This document shows, in pieces, positions 1-11,705 of a stretch of DNA of 64,000 bases. The position numbers and the translations under genes were made by a program. The notes beneath the pieces were generated by a model, which was not told the origin of the DNA, made no database searches, and was given only the letters and a program-made list of their open reading frames with translations. This DNA is from Dactylorhiza incarnata (lineage: Eukaryota; Streptophyta; Magnoliopsida; Asparagales; Orchidaceae). The stretch covers positions 3,925,001 through 3,989,000 of the forward strand of contig JAWHQI010000028.1 of NCBI GenBank assembly GCA_033032865.1, given 5' to 3'. Position 1 is the stretch's first letter. Every line of letters begins with the position of its first letter.

Positions 1-15
1 GGAGGTATAATAGGG
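1..15 (+). promoter_or_regulatory. Polypurine tract of a gypsy element entering from the left
   Basis: The window opens with GGAGGTATAATAGGG directly before a TGACATCCC terminus. A purine-rich tract abutting a TG start is the normal junction between a retrotransposon interior and its 3' LTR, where plus-strand DNA priming occurs. The rest of the element lies outside the window, so this rests on the junction alone. Confidence 0.45.
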
Positions 16-3000
16 TGACATCCCAAACCTCCATTTCTCAAGATATTTATTATTATTAGTGACTACCCATACCTCCCACAACCTATCTGATTACTTTAGA
101 GCCCTAAGATGATTTATAGTTAATTAGGAGAGCGTTGATCCTCAATTGAACCTCAACGCTGCCCATTATTTGTTGACTGACTACTTCTCCGCTCATCCCC
201 ACTTGATTACGATCTAGGTCTAATTCCAGAAGCTTAACATACGATTTTATTACTAGTGGCTCATATCGTCTCATCCCTCTTTCTAGGCTTAATGAATTCG
301 ACCTTAAGCATTTCTCTAACCGCGCACCAAACCTATCTGGGAATAGTTCCAAAATGAACTGGCATACCCACCATCCTATGTGGTACATGATAGTTCTAAG
401 GTTGTTGGATCTGTGTATGATGATCAAAGGATGTCCAAATCACTAAATGCAGATTTGTTATCCACATACCAACTTGACTGCGTGTAATCTAAGGCCCTCA
501 TGAGGTGTATATGAGTATCATGTTCAAAGGACTTCCAAATTTACTCCTGAAGCTCTACATGTCAAGTAGTGTCTTCATAATCAATCTTGTTCATTTTCCA
601 TTAAGGGCCTAATTATTTAACCTTCCATATTTATTTGTTGACTTCCAATTTCAACATGAGGTATTGTTTTCTGATTGTTGTTTTTGCTACAAATTTTTCC
701 AAAGGTTCACCTAGGTTCAAAATGCACATTAACAGAATTTGGTAATTTTTCTATTTTATCTTCTGCCAATAATAATTTAATACAAAAATTGGGCTTAAAC
801 AACATTTACAAAGGATCACCATGTTTATTTCAACTAAAAATTGCAAGAAAATTCCCAGGGATTAATAATGATCCAAAATGAACTCAAACAAATTTTGAAC
901 ATTTTCCAGATAGATATGATCACTTAAACAAATTTTGCTAAATATAGCCATAAGCTCATTTTAAGAAGTTCACCAAATTTATAACAACTAAAAAAAAATC
1001 CAGGGCATAAAAATGATCCAAAATGAACTCCTACAATTTTTTATCATTTTCCAGACAAATGTGATCACTTTTTTTTTGCTAAATATAGCCATAAGCTCAT
1101 TTTAAGAAGATCACCAAATTTAAAATAATTAAAAAATTACAAGAAAATTCTCAGGGCTTAATAATGATCCAAAATAAACTCCTACGAGGTTTTATAATTT
1201 TTCAGGAATATTATAACCCTAATTAGCGAAAATCTCATAATAGTGATTAATCAACAATTGTACATGAACTATGAAAAAAACTACTCTAAAAACTCCAAGT
1301 AAATTCACACTGACAGATATCACTATATCATAGGTCTAGTCAAATGTTTGGAATTTTACAGAATATTTCAGCCATGATTATTTCATTAATTCACTTAGTG
1401 TAAAATCCCAACAAATTAATTTAGTAAAGTAAATGGTGCTCAATAATTCCCAATAAATTCCAGAGGTGTATTATGTCCAAACAATGCTTAAGGCAGAGTT
1501 GTGTATTTTCCCTAGGTGATTTGGTCACTATTAATGTACATAATTAAAAATGTGACATATAGAGAAATATGAAAATACCCAGAAAGTATAAGTCAAAAAA
1601 TTCCAACCTCTCCAAGGGTGATACATTTCCTCATATTACATGCATGGACAAAATCTCACCGCCATGTAGCAATCCATCTGGGAGAAATTCGCCAAATACA
1701 ACTTTGGTGCTAAATGCACGCCATTCTCTCATACACTACTTTTACATGCATGTGGAATTTCCCAAACATGCACATGCCCAAATTGTCTGAAATTTTTACC
1801 AGAGGCATATCATGACCTAATAAGACTCCCACCAAAAATTTGGGTTCTTTAGGGTTCTTATACCCACTTAATTTAATCATGCATGAATAATTAAATTACT
1901 ACAAAAACTATAATAAAAAAATTCTAAAAATTCTTATTTTTGGGCAGGGGGTGTATTTGGGCACGACTCATGTATGTCCAAAATTTCAGCCTATTTGGAG
2001 TTGTAGAACTCCCTAGATTAATTATTTTGTGCCTAGAGCACTCTATATACACAGCCCACCAAAATTGGTGTTGAGGAAGCTACAGTCTCCCAAATCACAT
2101 GAAACAAATTTCTAAATTTACTTGAGACCTAGCTCTACAACTATCATATTGAACATTTTTCCTGATACAGCCTCTAAGAGGCCTGAAAAATTACTTGAAA
2201 CGGCTGAATAAATGTGACAATATTTAACACTATACATAATCTGGAATTATTAAAATCACATCAAATAGGTAGATCGAACGGTTGGGGCTTATCTTCCTCC
2301 TTGAACAAAGGGTCCCGATCACCCCGTCCTGGAGCCTCTTTGGAGCTCATCTTCGGCCACATGAGGCCGTCTCCAGCCAAACGGTCAACGATACCACCTC
2401 CGGTCGAGGGTTGGTTGTTGACTGCCGGATAAATGGCGGTCGGAGGTGGTCTATACATGGAATGGGTGGCGGAACAAAAAAGAGCTAAGGAGCTCGGAAA
2501 TGGAAATGGCTAATTCACATTTCTCAATGAAAATCAAAAAGAAAAAGTGTGGGATCTAGCACTAGGGGAGAGGAGAAGAAATGCCTGCCTTATTTGAGCT
2601 TTGGGAGATTATAATGCGCTTGGGATCCATGGTCGATCCTCTCCTTGTGTCCATGCTAATTCCTCTAAATTGGGCTCGGTTTCTTTGATTGAGTTAGGGC
2701 TTCCACTCCTCTCTGCTCTTTGAAGCTGATGAGAGTCTCAGATGGGAATAGGGAGGGGTTAAAATTGAAATGCCATTAAAGGCAAGTTTTGACCAAGCTC
2801 TACCTCCCTCTCCATACAATGGCAAGGCAGCAAGCATGTTGGAGAACTGTTGGAATTTACTCCCTGATCTCAAAGGAGAGGTTGGGAAGAGGAATTGAGT
2901 GTCATTTGGCACTCATTCCACAATTTCCTCCTTTTGGCCTCTTTTGAATTTAAATTGACTTTAATTTTAGCCATAATCCCCATCCCCTTTTAATTATCTG

Positions 3001-3714
3001 AGATTAGTCAGGGAATGGCCTTATGGGCTTAGTGATGGGGCCCAAACATTGGACTAAACCCAATGGAATTTGGGGTATGGACTCACTTGACCTAATTGGG
3101 TCAAATTTGAGCTTATGGAGTTAGGGTTGACCCTAGGTCAACCAAGGGAATGTGGCTTACCCACATGGGTGGCATTGAGTCCATAGAATCCCTTTGGGGT
3201 GAATCATGGCTTGGTGAACCCTCTTTGGGGTCTTTTGACCTATTTAGGTCAATTTTTGGCTAAATGGGTCAAATGATGATTTTGGCCCAAACCCTAGATT
3301 TGACTTGACTCATTGGGTTATTTGTGACCCCTTGAGCTCCCTAGGGGATTTGGATGAGTTTAGTGAGGTCAGTTGGGTCATTAGATGGCTATGGGACTCC
3401 AAATTAAGGAGATTTGACCAATTTAGTTTGTGGTTGACTTTGGTCAATTTGACCAATTGTGTTGACCTCATTGGGTCCTAAGTGGCCTAAGGGACTCCCT
3501 AAGGGTTTAAGGGAGTGATGGTGGGGTCAATTTGTCATTTTTTGTGCCCTTTTGGCTAATCCTTAAGTTAGTGTTTAAAATTGATATTAGCACCCCAAGT
3601 AGCTTCTTACCTAACAACTTAGTTTCTAGGGCCACTTAGGTTGACTTAAGCATATGTCATGACTAGTCATGACAAAAGTCACCCTAGGGGTCTAGTAGGT
3701 CTAGGTATGTTACA
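16..3714 (+). mobile_element. Long LTR (about 3.7 kb) of a Ty3/gypsy element, 3' copy
   Basis: The segment begins TGACATCCCAAACC after a purine tract and ends ATGTTACA. Immediately afterwards the sequence becomes chromovirus reverse transcriptase coding. No coding region is supported inside it; the short ORFs (for example 104-427 minus and 2214-2488) have no recognisable domain. It is AT-rich in the first 2.2 kb, with a tandem repeat at about 800-1205, and less so after 2260. The right flank (CTGTC, 3715-3719) would be the target duplication, but the left flank is outside the window. It is inferred to be an element inserted into the chromovirus RT region. The alternative is a simple rearrangement junction. 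Confidence 0.5.
800..1205. repeat. Three diverged tandem units of about 145-151 bp
   Basis: The phrase ATGATCCAAAATGAACTC recurs at about 869, 1014 and 1165 (the last with one substitution). Each copy is preceded by a variant of AAGAAAATTCCCAGGG and by GCTCATTTTAAGAAG plus a CACCAAATTTA-type stretch. Spacing is 145 and 151 bp. It lies inside the left-hand LTR and is non-coding. Confidence 0.65.
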
Positions 3715-4224
3715 CTGTCTATGCATCGATTACCGCAAACTGAATAAGCTGATTGAGAAGAACAAATATCTGATCCCAAGGATCGATGACTTATTCGATC
3801 AACTAGTTAGGTCGACTGTGTACTCAAAGATGGATTTGAAGTCCGGCTACTACCGGTTAAGGATTAGGGAATGTGGCGTTCCCAATATGACGTTCAATAC
3901 CCGCTACGTGCACTACAAGTTCACAGTAATGTCGTTCAGCATCTCTAATGCATCGTCGATATTCATGGACTTGATGAATTGAACGTTCCGGGAGTACTTG
4001 GACCGATTCGTGATCATCTTCATCGACGACATATTGGTGTCCTCCCAGTCCGAAGAGGAGTGTGCAGATCACCTACACATGGTTTTGAGCGCCTTGAGGA
4101 GGAGTTAGTTGTACGCCAAGTTCTCTAAGTGTGAGTTTTGGTTGTCGTTAGTGGCGTTCCTCCGTCATGTGGTTGGTGGAAAGGGCATCACGGTGGATCC
4201 ATCTAAGATAGTGGTAATCCGATA
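3715..4224 (+). pseudogene. Chromovirus reverse transcriptase, decayed (pol fragment)
   Basis: The translation reads CIDYRKLNK, then [23 protein letters not shown] and, after an in-frame stop near 3980, [13 protein letters not shown]. These are the core motifs of Ty3/gypsy reverse transcriptase, which copies the element RNA into DNA in cytoplasmic particles. The catalytic pair appears as IDD, a usual variant of Y/F-x-D-D. Further in-frame stops occur near 4108 and 4222. Everything upstream of CIDYR (gag, protease, N-terminal RT) is missing because another element's LTR abuts at 3714. Continues into the RNase H region. Confidence 0.9.
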
Positions 4225-4924
4225 ATGACATGTGTTAAATGTGTGGCGAAAGTACTAAGCTTCTTGGGACTTGCCGGCTACAATAGGTGCTTCATGGAGA
4301 ATTTCTCGAGGATCACACTTCCTCTCACCATGTTGACTAGGAAGGAGCATAAGTTCGTTTGGTCGCCGGAGTGCGCACGAGATTTTGAGGTGCTAAAGAA
4401 CTGTCTGACCATGACACCCATTTTATGCTCGCCATATGGTACGAAAGGCTATGAAGTTTACAGTGACGCCTCGGAGAGCGGCTTAGGTTGCATTCTTGTC
4501 TAATTTGGGGAGGTGATTGTATAAGGATCACGCTAATTGAAAGTGCACGAGAGGAACTACCTGGTCCACGACTTGGAGTTGGTGGCTGTAGTGCTCGCTC
4601 TTAAGCTATGGAATAATTACTTGTATGACGTGAAACTCAAAATCTTCACGGATCACAAGATCTTGAAATACTTATTGAATCAAAAGGAGTTGAATATGCG
4701 GCAAAGGAGGTAGATTGAGTTCCTTGGGGACTACACCTTTGATATTCATTACACTCCTAGGAAGGGAAATATTATTGCGGATGCGTTGAGCCGGCGGGCT
4801 CCATCGCAAGCAAATTGGATTCTGATGCATGATGAGCGTCTAATTCATGATTTGGAGTCCCTTGAGATCTCTTGAGTCGATAGGAGGTCAAAGACTACAG
4901 TATGCTTGAGCTGGACGAAGGTTC
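4225..4924 (+). pseudogene. Chromovirus RNase H region, decayed
   Basis: The first part (4225-4503) continues RT with SFLGLAGYNRCFMENFSRI and the tether LTRKEHKFVWSPEC. RNase H follows: YSDASESGLGCILV, then past a stop HERNYLVHDLELVAVVLALKLW, IFTDHK, and the typical end YTPRKGNIIADALSRR near 4750-4800. RNase H removes the RNA template during reverse transcription. At least three stops or frame changes make it non-functional. Coding similarity stops at 4929, where the solo LTR is inserted, and resumes at 6548. Confidence 0.88.
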
Positions 4925-4929
4925 AATAT
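4925..4929. repeat. Left target-site duplication AATAT of the solo LTR
   Basis: AATAT at 4925-4929 is repeated exactly at 6543-6547, either side of the TG...CA element. A 5-bp duplication is the expected footprint of retrotransposon integrase. Confidence 0.85.
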
Positions 4930-6542
4930 TGTTGGGAAAAACTCCTTTTGATTTAAGTTAAAAAATTATCTATAGGTGATTTTACTTCCTATGAGTATTA
5001 CCCTCATTGTATAGAAATGGTAAAATGGTCATTAAATGTCCTAGGATGTCACACTCACCTTAGAGTGTCAAAACCAGGTCAAGAAAAGCATAAAATTAGT
5101 TAAGTTAAGAATTGCGTCGAATGGAAGTCGACCCAACTTTAACTTGATATCGACGCAACTCTAAATAGAAGTCAAAGCAAGTCAACCTGTCTGTCGAAGT
5201 ATCAAGTCTAGTCGACGCAACGTCGAAAGGAACTCGGCGAAGAAGGAAGAGTATGTCGAAGCCATCTGAGAAGTCGACGCAACTTCGACTTCAACTCGAC
5301 GCAGAAGATAAAGTTCAAGTCTAAGTCTTCAACTCGACGGATACGTCGATAAGGATTCGACGCAACGTTGACATCTAAGTTCAACCAGAGCTAAGAAGGA
5401 ATTCGAAGCTACTTCGATAAGAACTCATAGGTGCGTCGATATGGAGAATGATGAACTCGACGCAACGACGAATACAGTCTAAAAAGGAAGCTTTTTCTGC
5501 TGTCCTTTCAACACCTTTTCAGAAGGACCAAAAATCTAAAGACAGTTCTCCAACGGCTGGTTTATTGTCAAGAATTGAATGCAGCATTCCAGGACACAGC
5601 AAAAACATTCTTGGAAGGTATTCAAATTTGATGGATGGGTTGGGATCAAAAGAAGAAAGGAAATCAAAGGTCCAGTAAGAATTCCTTTTCAGGACAGCCT
5701 AAAAGGAGAAAGAAATTCAAAATCCAATTATAGATCGAGAATAAGTAGGCTGAAGAGGATAAGACACATAGATTACTCATTACAATATCATCTGTCGAAA
5801 GGGTTTCTTCTTCTTCCTTCTCCCTGAACCCTAAGATAGAAAAACTAGTGTCCTCTCTGCACAGGAAAAGAATACAACTGCTTCTTCTTCTTCTTCATCA
5901 CACAGCAGTTAGTTTACATATAGTTCTCAGAGAATATGGATCAGGTAAATAACCCTTGCAATCATCACACTCAAAAGCAAGGGTTCATCATATTCAGATC
6001 CAGTAAAAAAATAGAAGCTGCAGTAGAAATTGCTTCTGAAGAATTCTGAAAGCAGAATTCTATTCTTCCTTCTCTTTCTTTCTTCTCCTTATTCTTCTCA
6101 CAGTAAAAGAGTTTTAAGAATCCCTCTTTCAAAGGATTCAGTGGTTCTAAGAGTCTTCTTATCAAAAGACTCAGTGGTTTAAGATCTCCTTATCAAAAGA
6201 TCTGGATTGGTTCTAAGAGTCTCCTTATCAAAAGACTCAGGCATGAGTTGTGCAATCCTACCAGGGAGGTAGAAGAGAAGAGTACCCATATTTTGGGGAA
6301 CCTCTATAAAAAATCTTGTGTATTCTGTGTTTGATTTTCTGTGTTGTCCATATTTCAGTTTTCTGTGTTTATATTTCCTGCAATCTGTGTTTATCTTATT
6401 CTATCTTTTAGATTGTTGATTGCATAATACTTAGTGTTTTTATTGTGTGAGCAAAATTAAGGTAGAAAATATTTAAAACTCTATTCACCCCCCCCCCCCC
6501 CCCCCCTCTAGAGAATACTCAGAGACACATTGTACACTTTCA
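4930..6542 (+). mobile_element. Solo LTR, Copia SIRE-like family (family A)
   Basis: It starts TGTTGGGAAAAACTCC, ends ACACTTTCA, and is flanked by AATAT on both sides. Length is 1613 bp with no internal region, so it is a solo LTR left by recombination between two LTRs. It contains a cluster of GTCGACGCAAC-type motifs (about 5100-5470), a TCTATAAAAAA TATA-like box near 6303 and the conserved CACCCC...TCTAG site, here with 19 C at 6488-6506. A second member in the opposite orientation lies at 14414-16070. It interrupts the chromovirus between RNase H and integrase. ORFs at 5448-5827 and 5971-6165 show no domain and are not annotated as genes. Confidence 0.9.
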
Positions 6543-6547
6543 AATAT

Positions 6548-7600
6548 GACATTGCGGATTGAGTCCAACAAGCTTTGGATCTTGACGAAAGCATGAAGCA
6601 TTATATGGTGGAGACTGTGGATGGGTCAAACGTCGAGTTCACCTTTGAAGATGGATTTCTTTGGAAGGCTAGCAGATTGTGCGTCCCCAACGTTGGGAAA
6701 CTACAAGAGGAATTGATGTTTGAGGCTCACTTTACCAAGTACTCGATTCACCCGGGGAGCACAAAAATATACATGGATATGAAGAAGCTCTTTTGGTGGC
6801 TGGGTTTGAAGAAAGATATTGCCCTCTACGTGGCCAAGTGTCATACTTGCGCATTGGTGAAGGCCGAATGTCAAAGACTCAGTGGGTTTCTAAAGTCCAT
6901 GCCGATTCCGGAACATAAGTTTGATGATATATCTATGAATTTCGTGCATGGATTGACGAGATCGCAACATGGAAATGACGTCATTTGTGTGATCGTCGAT
7001 CGTTTGACAAAGGTATCACACTTCATTCCGAACCGGAAGGATGACTCCGTGGAGAAATTAGCAAAGCTTTATGTTGATAACATCGTACGATTGCACGACA
7101 TTCCTCGTAGAATTGTGAGCGATCGTGAGGGGCATTTCACATCAAATGACTGGAGATTAATTCACCAGCTATTGGGTACCCAGCTAAAGCTTAGCACAAC
7201 CTTCCACCTGTAAATGAATGGGCAGACTGAGAGGACTAATAGAACTATAGTGGATATGCTCTGGATGTGCGCCTTAGACTTCGAAAAGAGATGAGAGGAC
7301 CACTTATACATGATGGAATTCGCCTACAACAACTGCCAAGCGAGCATTCAAATGGCGCCATTTGAGTCCTTATATGGTAAGAAATGTCGCACGCCCTTGG
7401 CTTGCGCGGAAACGGGCGACATGAAGCTGTTAAGGCGAAAAGAGGTAGAAGAGGTGAATACGTCAATCCGGGAAATACGAGAGCGGTTGATAATTGCCCA
7501 GGATAGGCAGGCAAAGTACTACAATGCAAAGCACTGGAACATCGAGTTCGTCATTGGCATCTGGGTTTACTTGAAGATCAAACCGTTTAATTAGGTATCG
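6548..7600 (+). pseudogene. Chromovirus integrase, decayed
   Basis: The zinc-binding segment appears as HFTKYSIHPGSTK followed by CHTCALVK. The catalytic core then reads DDISMNFVHGL, RIVSDREGHFTS and NGQTERTNR. In this family the first motif normally contains an Asp (MDF); here it is Asn, so a catalytic residue is lost. Integrase inserts the element cDNA into the chromosome. A stop at 7211-7213, another near 7292 and a stop near 7593 break the frame. The C-terminal part YGKKCRTPLAC...RQAKYYNAKH is typical of plant chromoviruses. Confidence 0.9.
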
Positions 7601-7984
7601 AGGATCCGACGCTTGAAAAAGGTACGTTTGAGGTACTTGAGACCATTTGAGATCTTAGATCGCATCGGTGAAGCTGCCTACCAGCTTGCTATATTTACAG
7701 AGCTGAGCAGTCTACATGACATGTTCCACATTTCTGTGTTGAGGAAGGGGGTGAAAGAGCCTACTCATGTGGTTGCGGTCGATAAGGTGCCAGTCGATGG
7801 TGGTCTAACGACAAAAGTCAATCCCATTCGCATCGAAGACCATGAAGTCCGACAATTGCAGAGCAAATCGATCAAAATTGTCAAGGTCCGCTGGGAAAAT
7901 TATGGAAGAGAGGAGCTCTCTTGGGAGCGAGAGCAAACCATGCTCGAGGAGTTCCCTAAGCTATTTCGCTCAGGTACTAGTTAA
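7601..7984 (+). pseudogene. Chromovirus integrase C-terminus with chromodomain-like end
   Basis: LRYLRPFEILDRIGEAAYQL and HDMFHISVLRKGV are the conserved post-core integrase block. The end, IEDHEVRQLQSKSIKIVKVR followed by W-E-x-x-G-x-E-E-x-x-W-E, corresponds to the chromodomain-like tail of Tekay/Del chromoviruses, which directs insertion towards particular chromatin. The stretch 7613-7984 is open and ends TAG just before the polypurine tract, so this is the natural 3' end of pol. Confidence 0.85.
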
Positions 7985-8029
7985 TTTTATAATTTCCCTA
8001 TTCTTGAAATTTTGGGAAGAAATTCTTTT

Positions 8030-8043
8030 AAGGGATGGGGAGT
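8030..8043 (+). promoter_or_regulatory. Polypurine tract of the chromovirus
   Basis: AAGGGATGGGGAGT immediately precedes TGTAACACCCC, the typical start of a chromovirus LTR. It primes second-strand DNA synthesis and fixes the 5' border of the 3' LTR at 8044. Confidence 0.85.
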
Positions 8044-8119
8044 TGTAACACCCCATTTCCCAATGATAAGGATTCAACAGCCAAAACTGGAGCAGAACTC
8101 TAACGCTGCGTGGTAGGCT

Positions 8120-8320
8120 TTACCGATAGCGGTAGCTCTCTGCCATGTCGATAAGATGAGGTATAATGTCGACAAGATGAGTTAGCACGTCGACGAGAAG
8201 AGTTAACGCTGCGAGTTAGCTCTCTTGCCATGTCGACGAGAAGAGTTCTCTCCTGCCATGTCGACGAGAAGAGATAACGTGTCAACAAGAAGAGGTAACA
8301 TGTCGACGAGAAGGGTTAGT
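8120..8320. repeat. Cluster of GTCGACGAGAAGAG motifs in the chromovirus LTR
   Basis: Variants of ATGTCGACGAGAAGAG (GTCGATAAGATGAG, GTCGACAAGATGAG, GTCGACGAGAAGAG three times or more, GTCAACAAGAAGAG) recur about seven times in 200 bp, interspersed with GCCATG and GTTAACGCTGCG. The core GTCGAC is a palindrome. It lies about 80-280 bp from the LTR start, where LTR enhancers usually lie; that role is inference. Confidence 0.7.
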
Positions 8321-9897
8321 GTTGATACCACGATGCGGTAACAGCTACCGCCGCGCGGTAGCTTACAGACCCAGATTTCTTAAACTCTGGACCGTGACCG
8401 TTAAATTCTTATGGATCTTGATCCAAGGGTGGAGATTGACTCCTGACCCTATTAGGTCGGCAACAGAGGGGAGATATCCTCATTTCTTATCTTGGTTTTC
8501 TCTCTCCAAGGCTAAGAAAGAGGAGAGGCAAGAAGGAAGGAGAGATAGATCCTGCCATTTGAGGAGCTTCAGAGCTCTAAATCGTGAGCCGAGTCCGGAT
8601 CCACGGCGAGGAACCCACTGCGGTCATCTCCATTCAACTCATTCATTTATTCATGGCGCCCAAGCGAACGTCAAGAGTAATGATCCTCCTCCCCGGTCTT
8701 AGGATGTGTATTGTCCATTTCATATGTTGATATGCTTGCATAAGGTGCGCCTGCTCCGCTAATTAAAAGAGTGCAAGACCCCCTTTGGTTCTTTGGAACC
8801 CCGGGTCGATTGTGTCCGTCCCCGACATTATTTACATGTAGAGAATCTGGTAGTCATGCGGATATAGGCTTTTTGTGTGAAGTCCACCCGTGGCCGTGGG
8901 AGAATGATGTTCTTGTGCCATTGCATTTAGGTTAAGCCAAGTTTGCGAGTCGGAGAATGACTCTGAGGAATTCTTCATTTTGTTATGGGCTTTATGATCA
9001 AGGGAGCTCGGGAAACACCAAACCAAAGCCCCGTGAATGTTAGTTGGTTGAACGCAAACCTTCACTACCAATCATATTGGAGTTGACTTTGACCTTATAC
9101 AGCGATAGTGCGTGTGAAACCCCTGATCCCTTGTGCGGACGGGGTGCGTAGCATAGTGAATTAACATTATTTGTGTTAACTTGTTCCCGGGTCGAGGGGA
9201 AGCCGCACCCGCATCGTGAGGATTACACAGTGAATGAGCATGGGTAAAGGCCGAACCAAATCTGTCCCATGCGGTTTAGTGTGAGTGATACCTCTTGGAT
9301 GTTGTTCGTTTATGGTAGAGGTTGTGGAAGGCATGTTAGCCTAGACCGACAAAAGCTCATTTCCTACCTAAGTTTACATAACTTAGGATGGTGTTGATAC
9401 TCATGAGGGAGTACACCAAAAATATGCCTTGAGTGCATGAAGCGTGTGGTCTTGCGTACCCGCGTTTGTGATGTTGTGGAATGATGTTATATTAGCCTCA
9501 TGCACATTTGCTTAAGTAGTTGTAGGGAACCTCCAAGTGAACCCAACCAACATCATTTGTATACTTAGGTTCCCTTTACTTTGATGCTCAACCTAGACGA
9601 ATTGATTGTGCTTGAAACCTCACCTTGTGTAGAGTAGTCAAATTTTCTTCTTTGATACATATTGCACGATACGGTTTGCTTGCAAGTGAGCAGTATCCCG
9701 CCCCGTAGCCGGCTAGAATGGTCGGGGGGTGGGATCATTACACGGTTTGTGGTCAGTTCATAGCTGACCCTCATTTACCTCTTATTTGTGTATGGTATAG
9801 GTCCTGGCGAGCCAAGCGGGAAATAGCAGGCTGAAACCCAATACTGAGCAAGCCCTCGAAGGCCAAACTCTTTACTATTATACTTGTATTGTCGGCC

Positions 9898-9902
9898 TGC
9901 GT
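9898..9902. repeat. Probable left target duplication of the Tat element (imperfect)
   Basis: TGCGT precedes the left terminus. The right flank at 52348-52352 is TGTGC, matching at three of five positions, with both differences transitions. This fits an old insertion but is weak on its own. Confidence 0.4.
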
Positions 9903-10445
9903 TGTTGGCACAAAAATTATACCTCCAAAACTCACACTCAAGAGAGATGGTGGGAAACTGTGGAGTGCGGGTTACTTGGTATAAAAGAGGCCATAGAAGA
10001 GATCTATGAGGGAAAAACGGCTTTGATTGATCTCAAAAAAGGATTACAGGGGGAGTACAAAATACGTAAGGGTGAGAGGTAGAAAAGTGACAAAATTCGA
10101 GACCGCTTGCACATGATGCAAGCTGAAGGATCGAAACAAAAGTCCCTTTTGTGGTACCCCTACCCTCTATTTATAAACGCGAGGGCATGCCCAAATGGGC
10201 AGGTCCAAAAATATCGAGTTGCCCGGGGTACAGGAGAACCAGGGCAGTGAAGAGAAGATACAAGTGGTGCAAATAGCGAAAAGAAGGAAACACCAGACCG
10301 CGCGGTCTCGCTAGAGCCTGGACGCCTGTGCCTTAGGAATTCTGTCGGAGAGGAGACAGGCGGTGTCGGCGGTCTCAGAAAATTGAGACCATAGGGAACG
10401 ATGATTCTGACCGAGAAGAAGAGGTCGCGGACTTCCGTGCAAACA
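9903..10445 (-). repeat. Tat element 3' LTR
   Basis: It is homologous along its length to 51802-52347. On the minus strand it would start TGTTTGCACGGAA next to a purine-rich tract and end GTGCCAACA. A minus-strand TATA box (TATAAATAG, plus positions 10167-10175) matches one in the other LTR at 52068-52076. The perfect palindrome GACCGCGCGGTC lies near 10293-10304. Confidence 0.85.
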
Positions 10446-10462
10446 TGATCCCCGCACATTTT
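10446..10462 (-). promoter_or_regulatory. Tat element polypurine tract
   Basis: Read on the minus strand, AAAATGTGCGGGGATCA directly precedes the 3' LTR start TGTTTGCAC. Its purine content is moderate, but its position fits, and it fixes the inner LTR border at 10445. Confidence 0.5.
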
Positions 10463-10533
10463 CAAGTTTCACTGGAACTTCGAAAATGTTCGCATTGACC
10501 GCTGAGACCACGGCCGTCATTAATGCGGGAAAG

Positions 10534-10544
10534 TTTATAAATAC
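10534..10544 (+). promoter_or_regulatory. TATA box of antisense gene A
   Basis: TTTATAAATAC lies 40-50 bp upstream of the first plus-strand ATG (10584), just inside the Tat interior next to its 3' LTR. It points away from the LTR, opposite to retroelement transcription. An independent promoter for the antisense gene is inferred. Confidence 0.5.
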
Positions 10545-10583
10545 TACTTCAAGGCTTCAAAGTCCAGAACTTTCTGGAAGACG

Positions 10584-11674
10584 GTGCGAGCTCACATTAC
10601 ATCGATCTCGCTTATTCAGTCCACTGCGATCCCTGGAAAGATGAATATGATATCAAAAATTGACAAGCTAGCGCAAACTCGAGTTTCACCCTGGCAGGAT
10701 TCTTCAAAAAAGAGGATTGATACAAAGGAATCGGCGAGCTACCGGAAGACCTTGGCGGTCAAGTCTTCTAAGGCAATCATCAAAGGAGAGGTTTCAAAGG
10801 AGATCGTCAGCTCCCCTACAAAGAAAGATCAGCAAGAGTCCGCGAAGGATGGAGGGGACTTGGCGGCCGCAATTATTGTTGATTTATCGACCACTTCTTC
10901 GGGGCCACCTATGTTGACGATTCCTGAGGGCGCCATCACCTTTGACTGCCAGAAATCAGTTGAAGCTCTTAATTAGACCGCAGACCATCCTGGTGAGATC
11001 GCTTCCTCTGAGGCTATCAGAGCTGGTATGAAGAGGCAGAAGAGCTCATCCAAAAAGCTTAGACAACAACTAGTTGAATAGCAGGAAGCTGCAGAGGTAA
11101 AGAAAAGAAAAGAGACAGATCCTTCTGACCAATCTGCTAAAAGAAGAAAAAGTAACGAAGGTGAAGAGGTGACCGCCAAGACCACTTTAGCCAAGCCAGC
11201 TGTTCTACCAAAGGAAGGCGGTTTTTATCATTCCGTCGGAGACAAATCTACTAAGGTAAGTGACCGGGCCGATTTCTCTTTTCCTCTTGCGGCCTCAATA
11301 TCTTCAAGAGGAGAAGACTCTGAGCTGATAGCTTATCTTGATGACTTTTCTTCTAATTAACGATCTTCCATTTTCGATCTCCCAGGTGGTTGATCCTTTC
11401 GAATCTGCACGACTCCGGGAGATCGCTGAATTAGAGAAGGAGGTCGCTAAAAGAAAAGCAGCAGAAGAAGAAGAAGAAAGAAAGAAGAAGGAAGAGGAAG
11501 AAGAAAAGAAGAAGGAAGAGGAAGAAAAGAGGAAGAAGAAGAAAAGATGAAGAAGGAAGAAGAAGAAAAGAGGAAGAAGAAAGAAGAAGAACTGCTTGCG
11601 GAGGAGCAAAAGAAAAGGGAGAAAGAGAGATTGGAAGAGGAAAAGAAAGCTGTTGAAGAAGAAAAGAAGAAAGA

Positions 11675-11705
<31 letters not shown>

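Larger units (their letters stand above)
8044..9902 (+). mobile_element. Chromovirus 3' LTR, left part (split by the Tat element)
   Basis: It starts TGTAACACCCCATTTCCC after the polypurine tract. The LTR runs to 9902, where a TGTTGGCAC terminus of another element begins; it is inferred to resume at 52348. No gene is supported inside; the 127-codon frame at 8319-8702 has no domain. A cluster of GTCGACGAGAAGAG-like motifs lies at about 8120-8320. The matching 5' LTR must lie left of the window. Confidence 0.8.

Noticed and set aside
2214..2912. Cluster of overlapping 65-72-codon frames on both strands
   Set aside because: Located inside an LTR, mutually overlapping, no motif; likely due to locally higher GC.
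5448..5827. 76- and 82-codon frames as a gene inside the solo LTR
   Set aside because: The sister LTR at 14414-16070 does not preserve the frame; sequence is LTR.
9903..10445. Exact 5-bp target duplication for the Tat element
   Set aside because: Flanks TGCGT and TGTGC match at only three of five positions, so it is reported as probable only.
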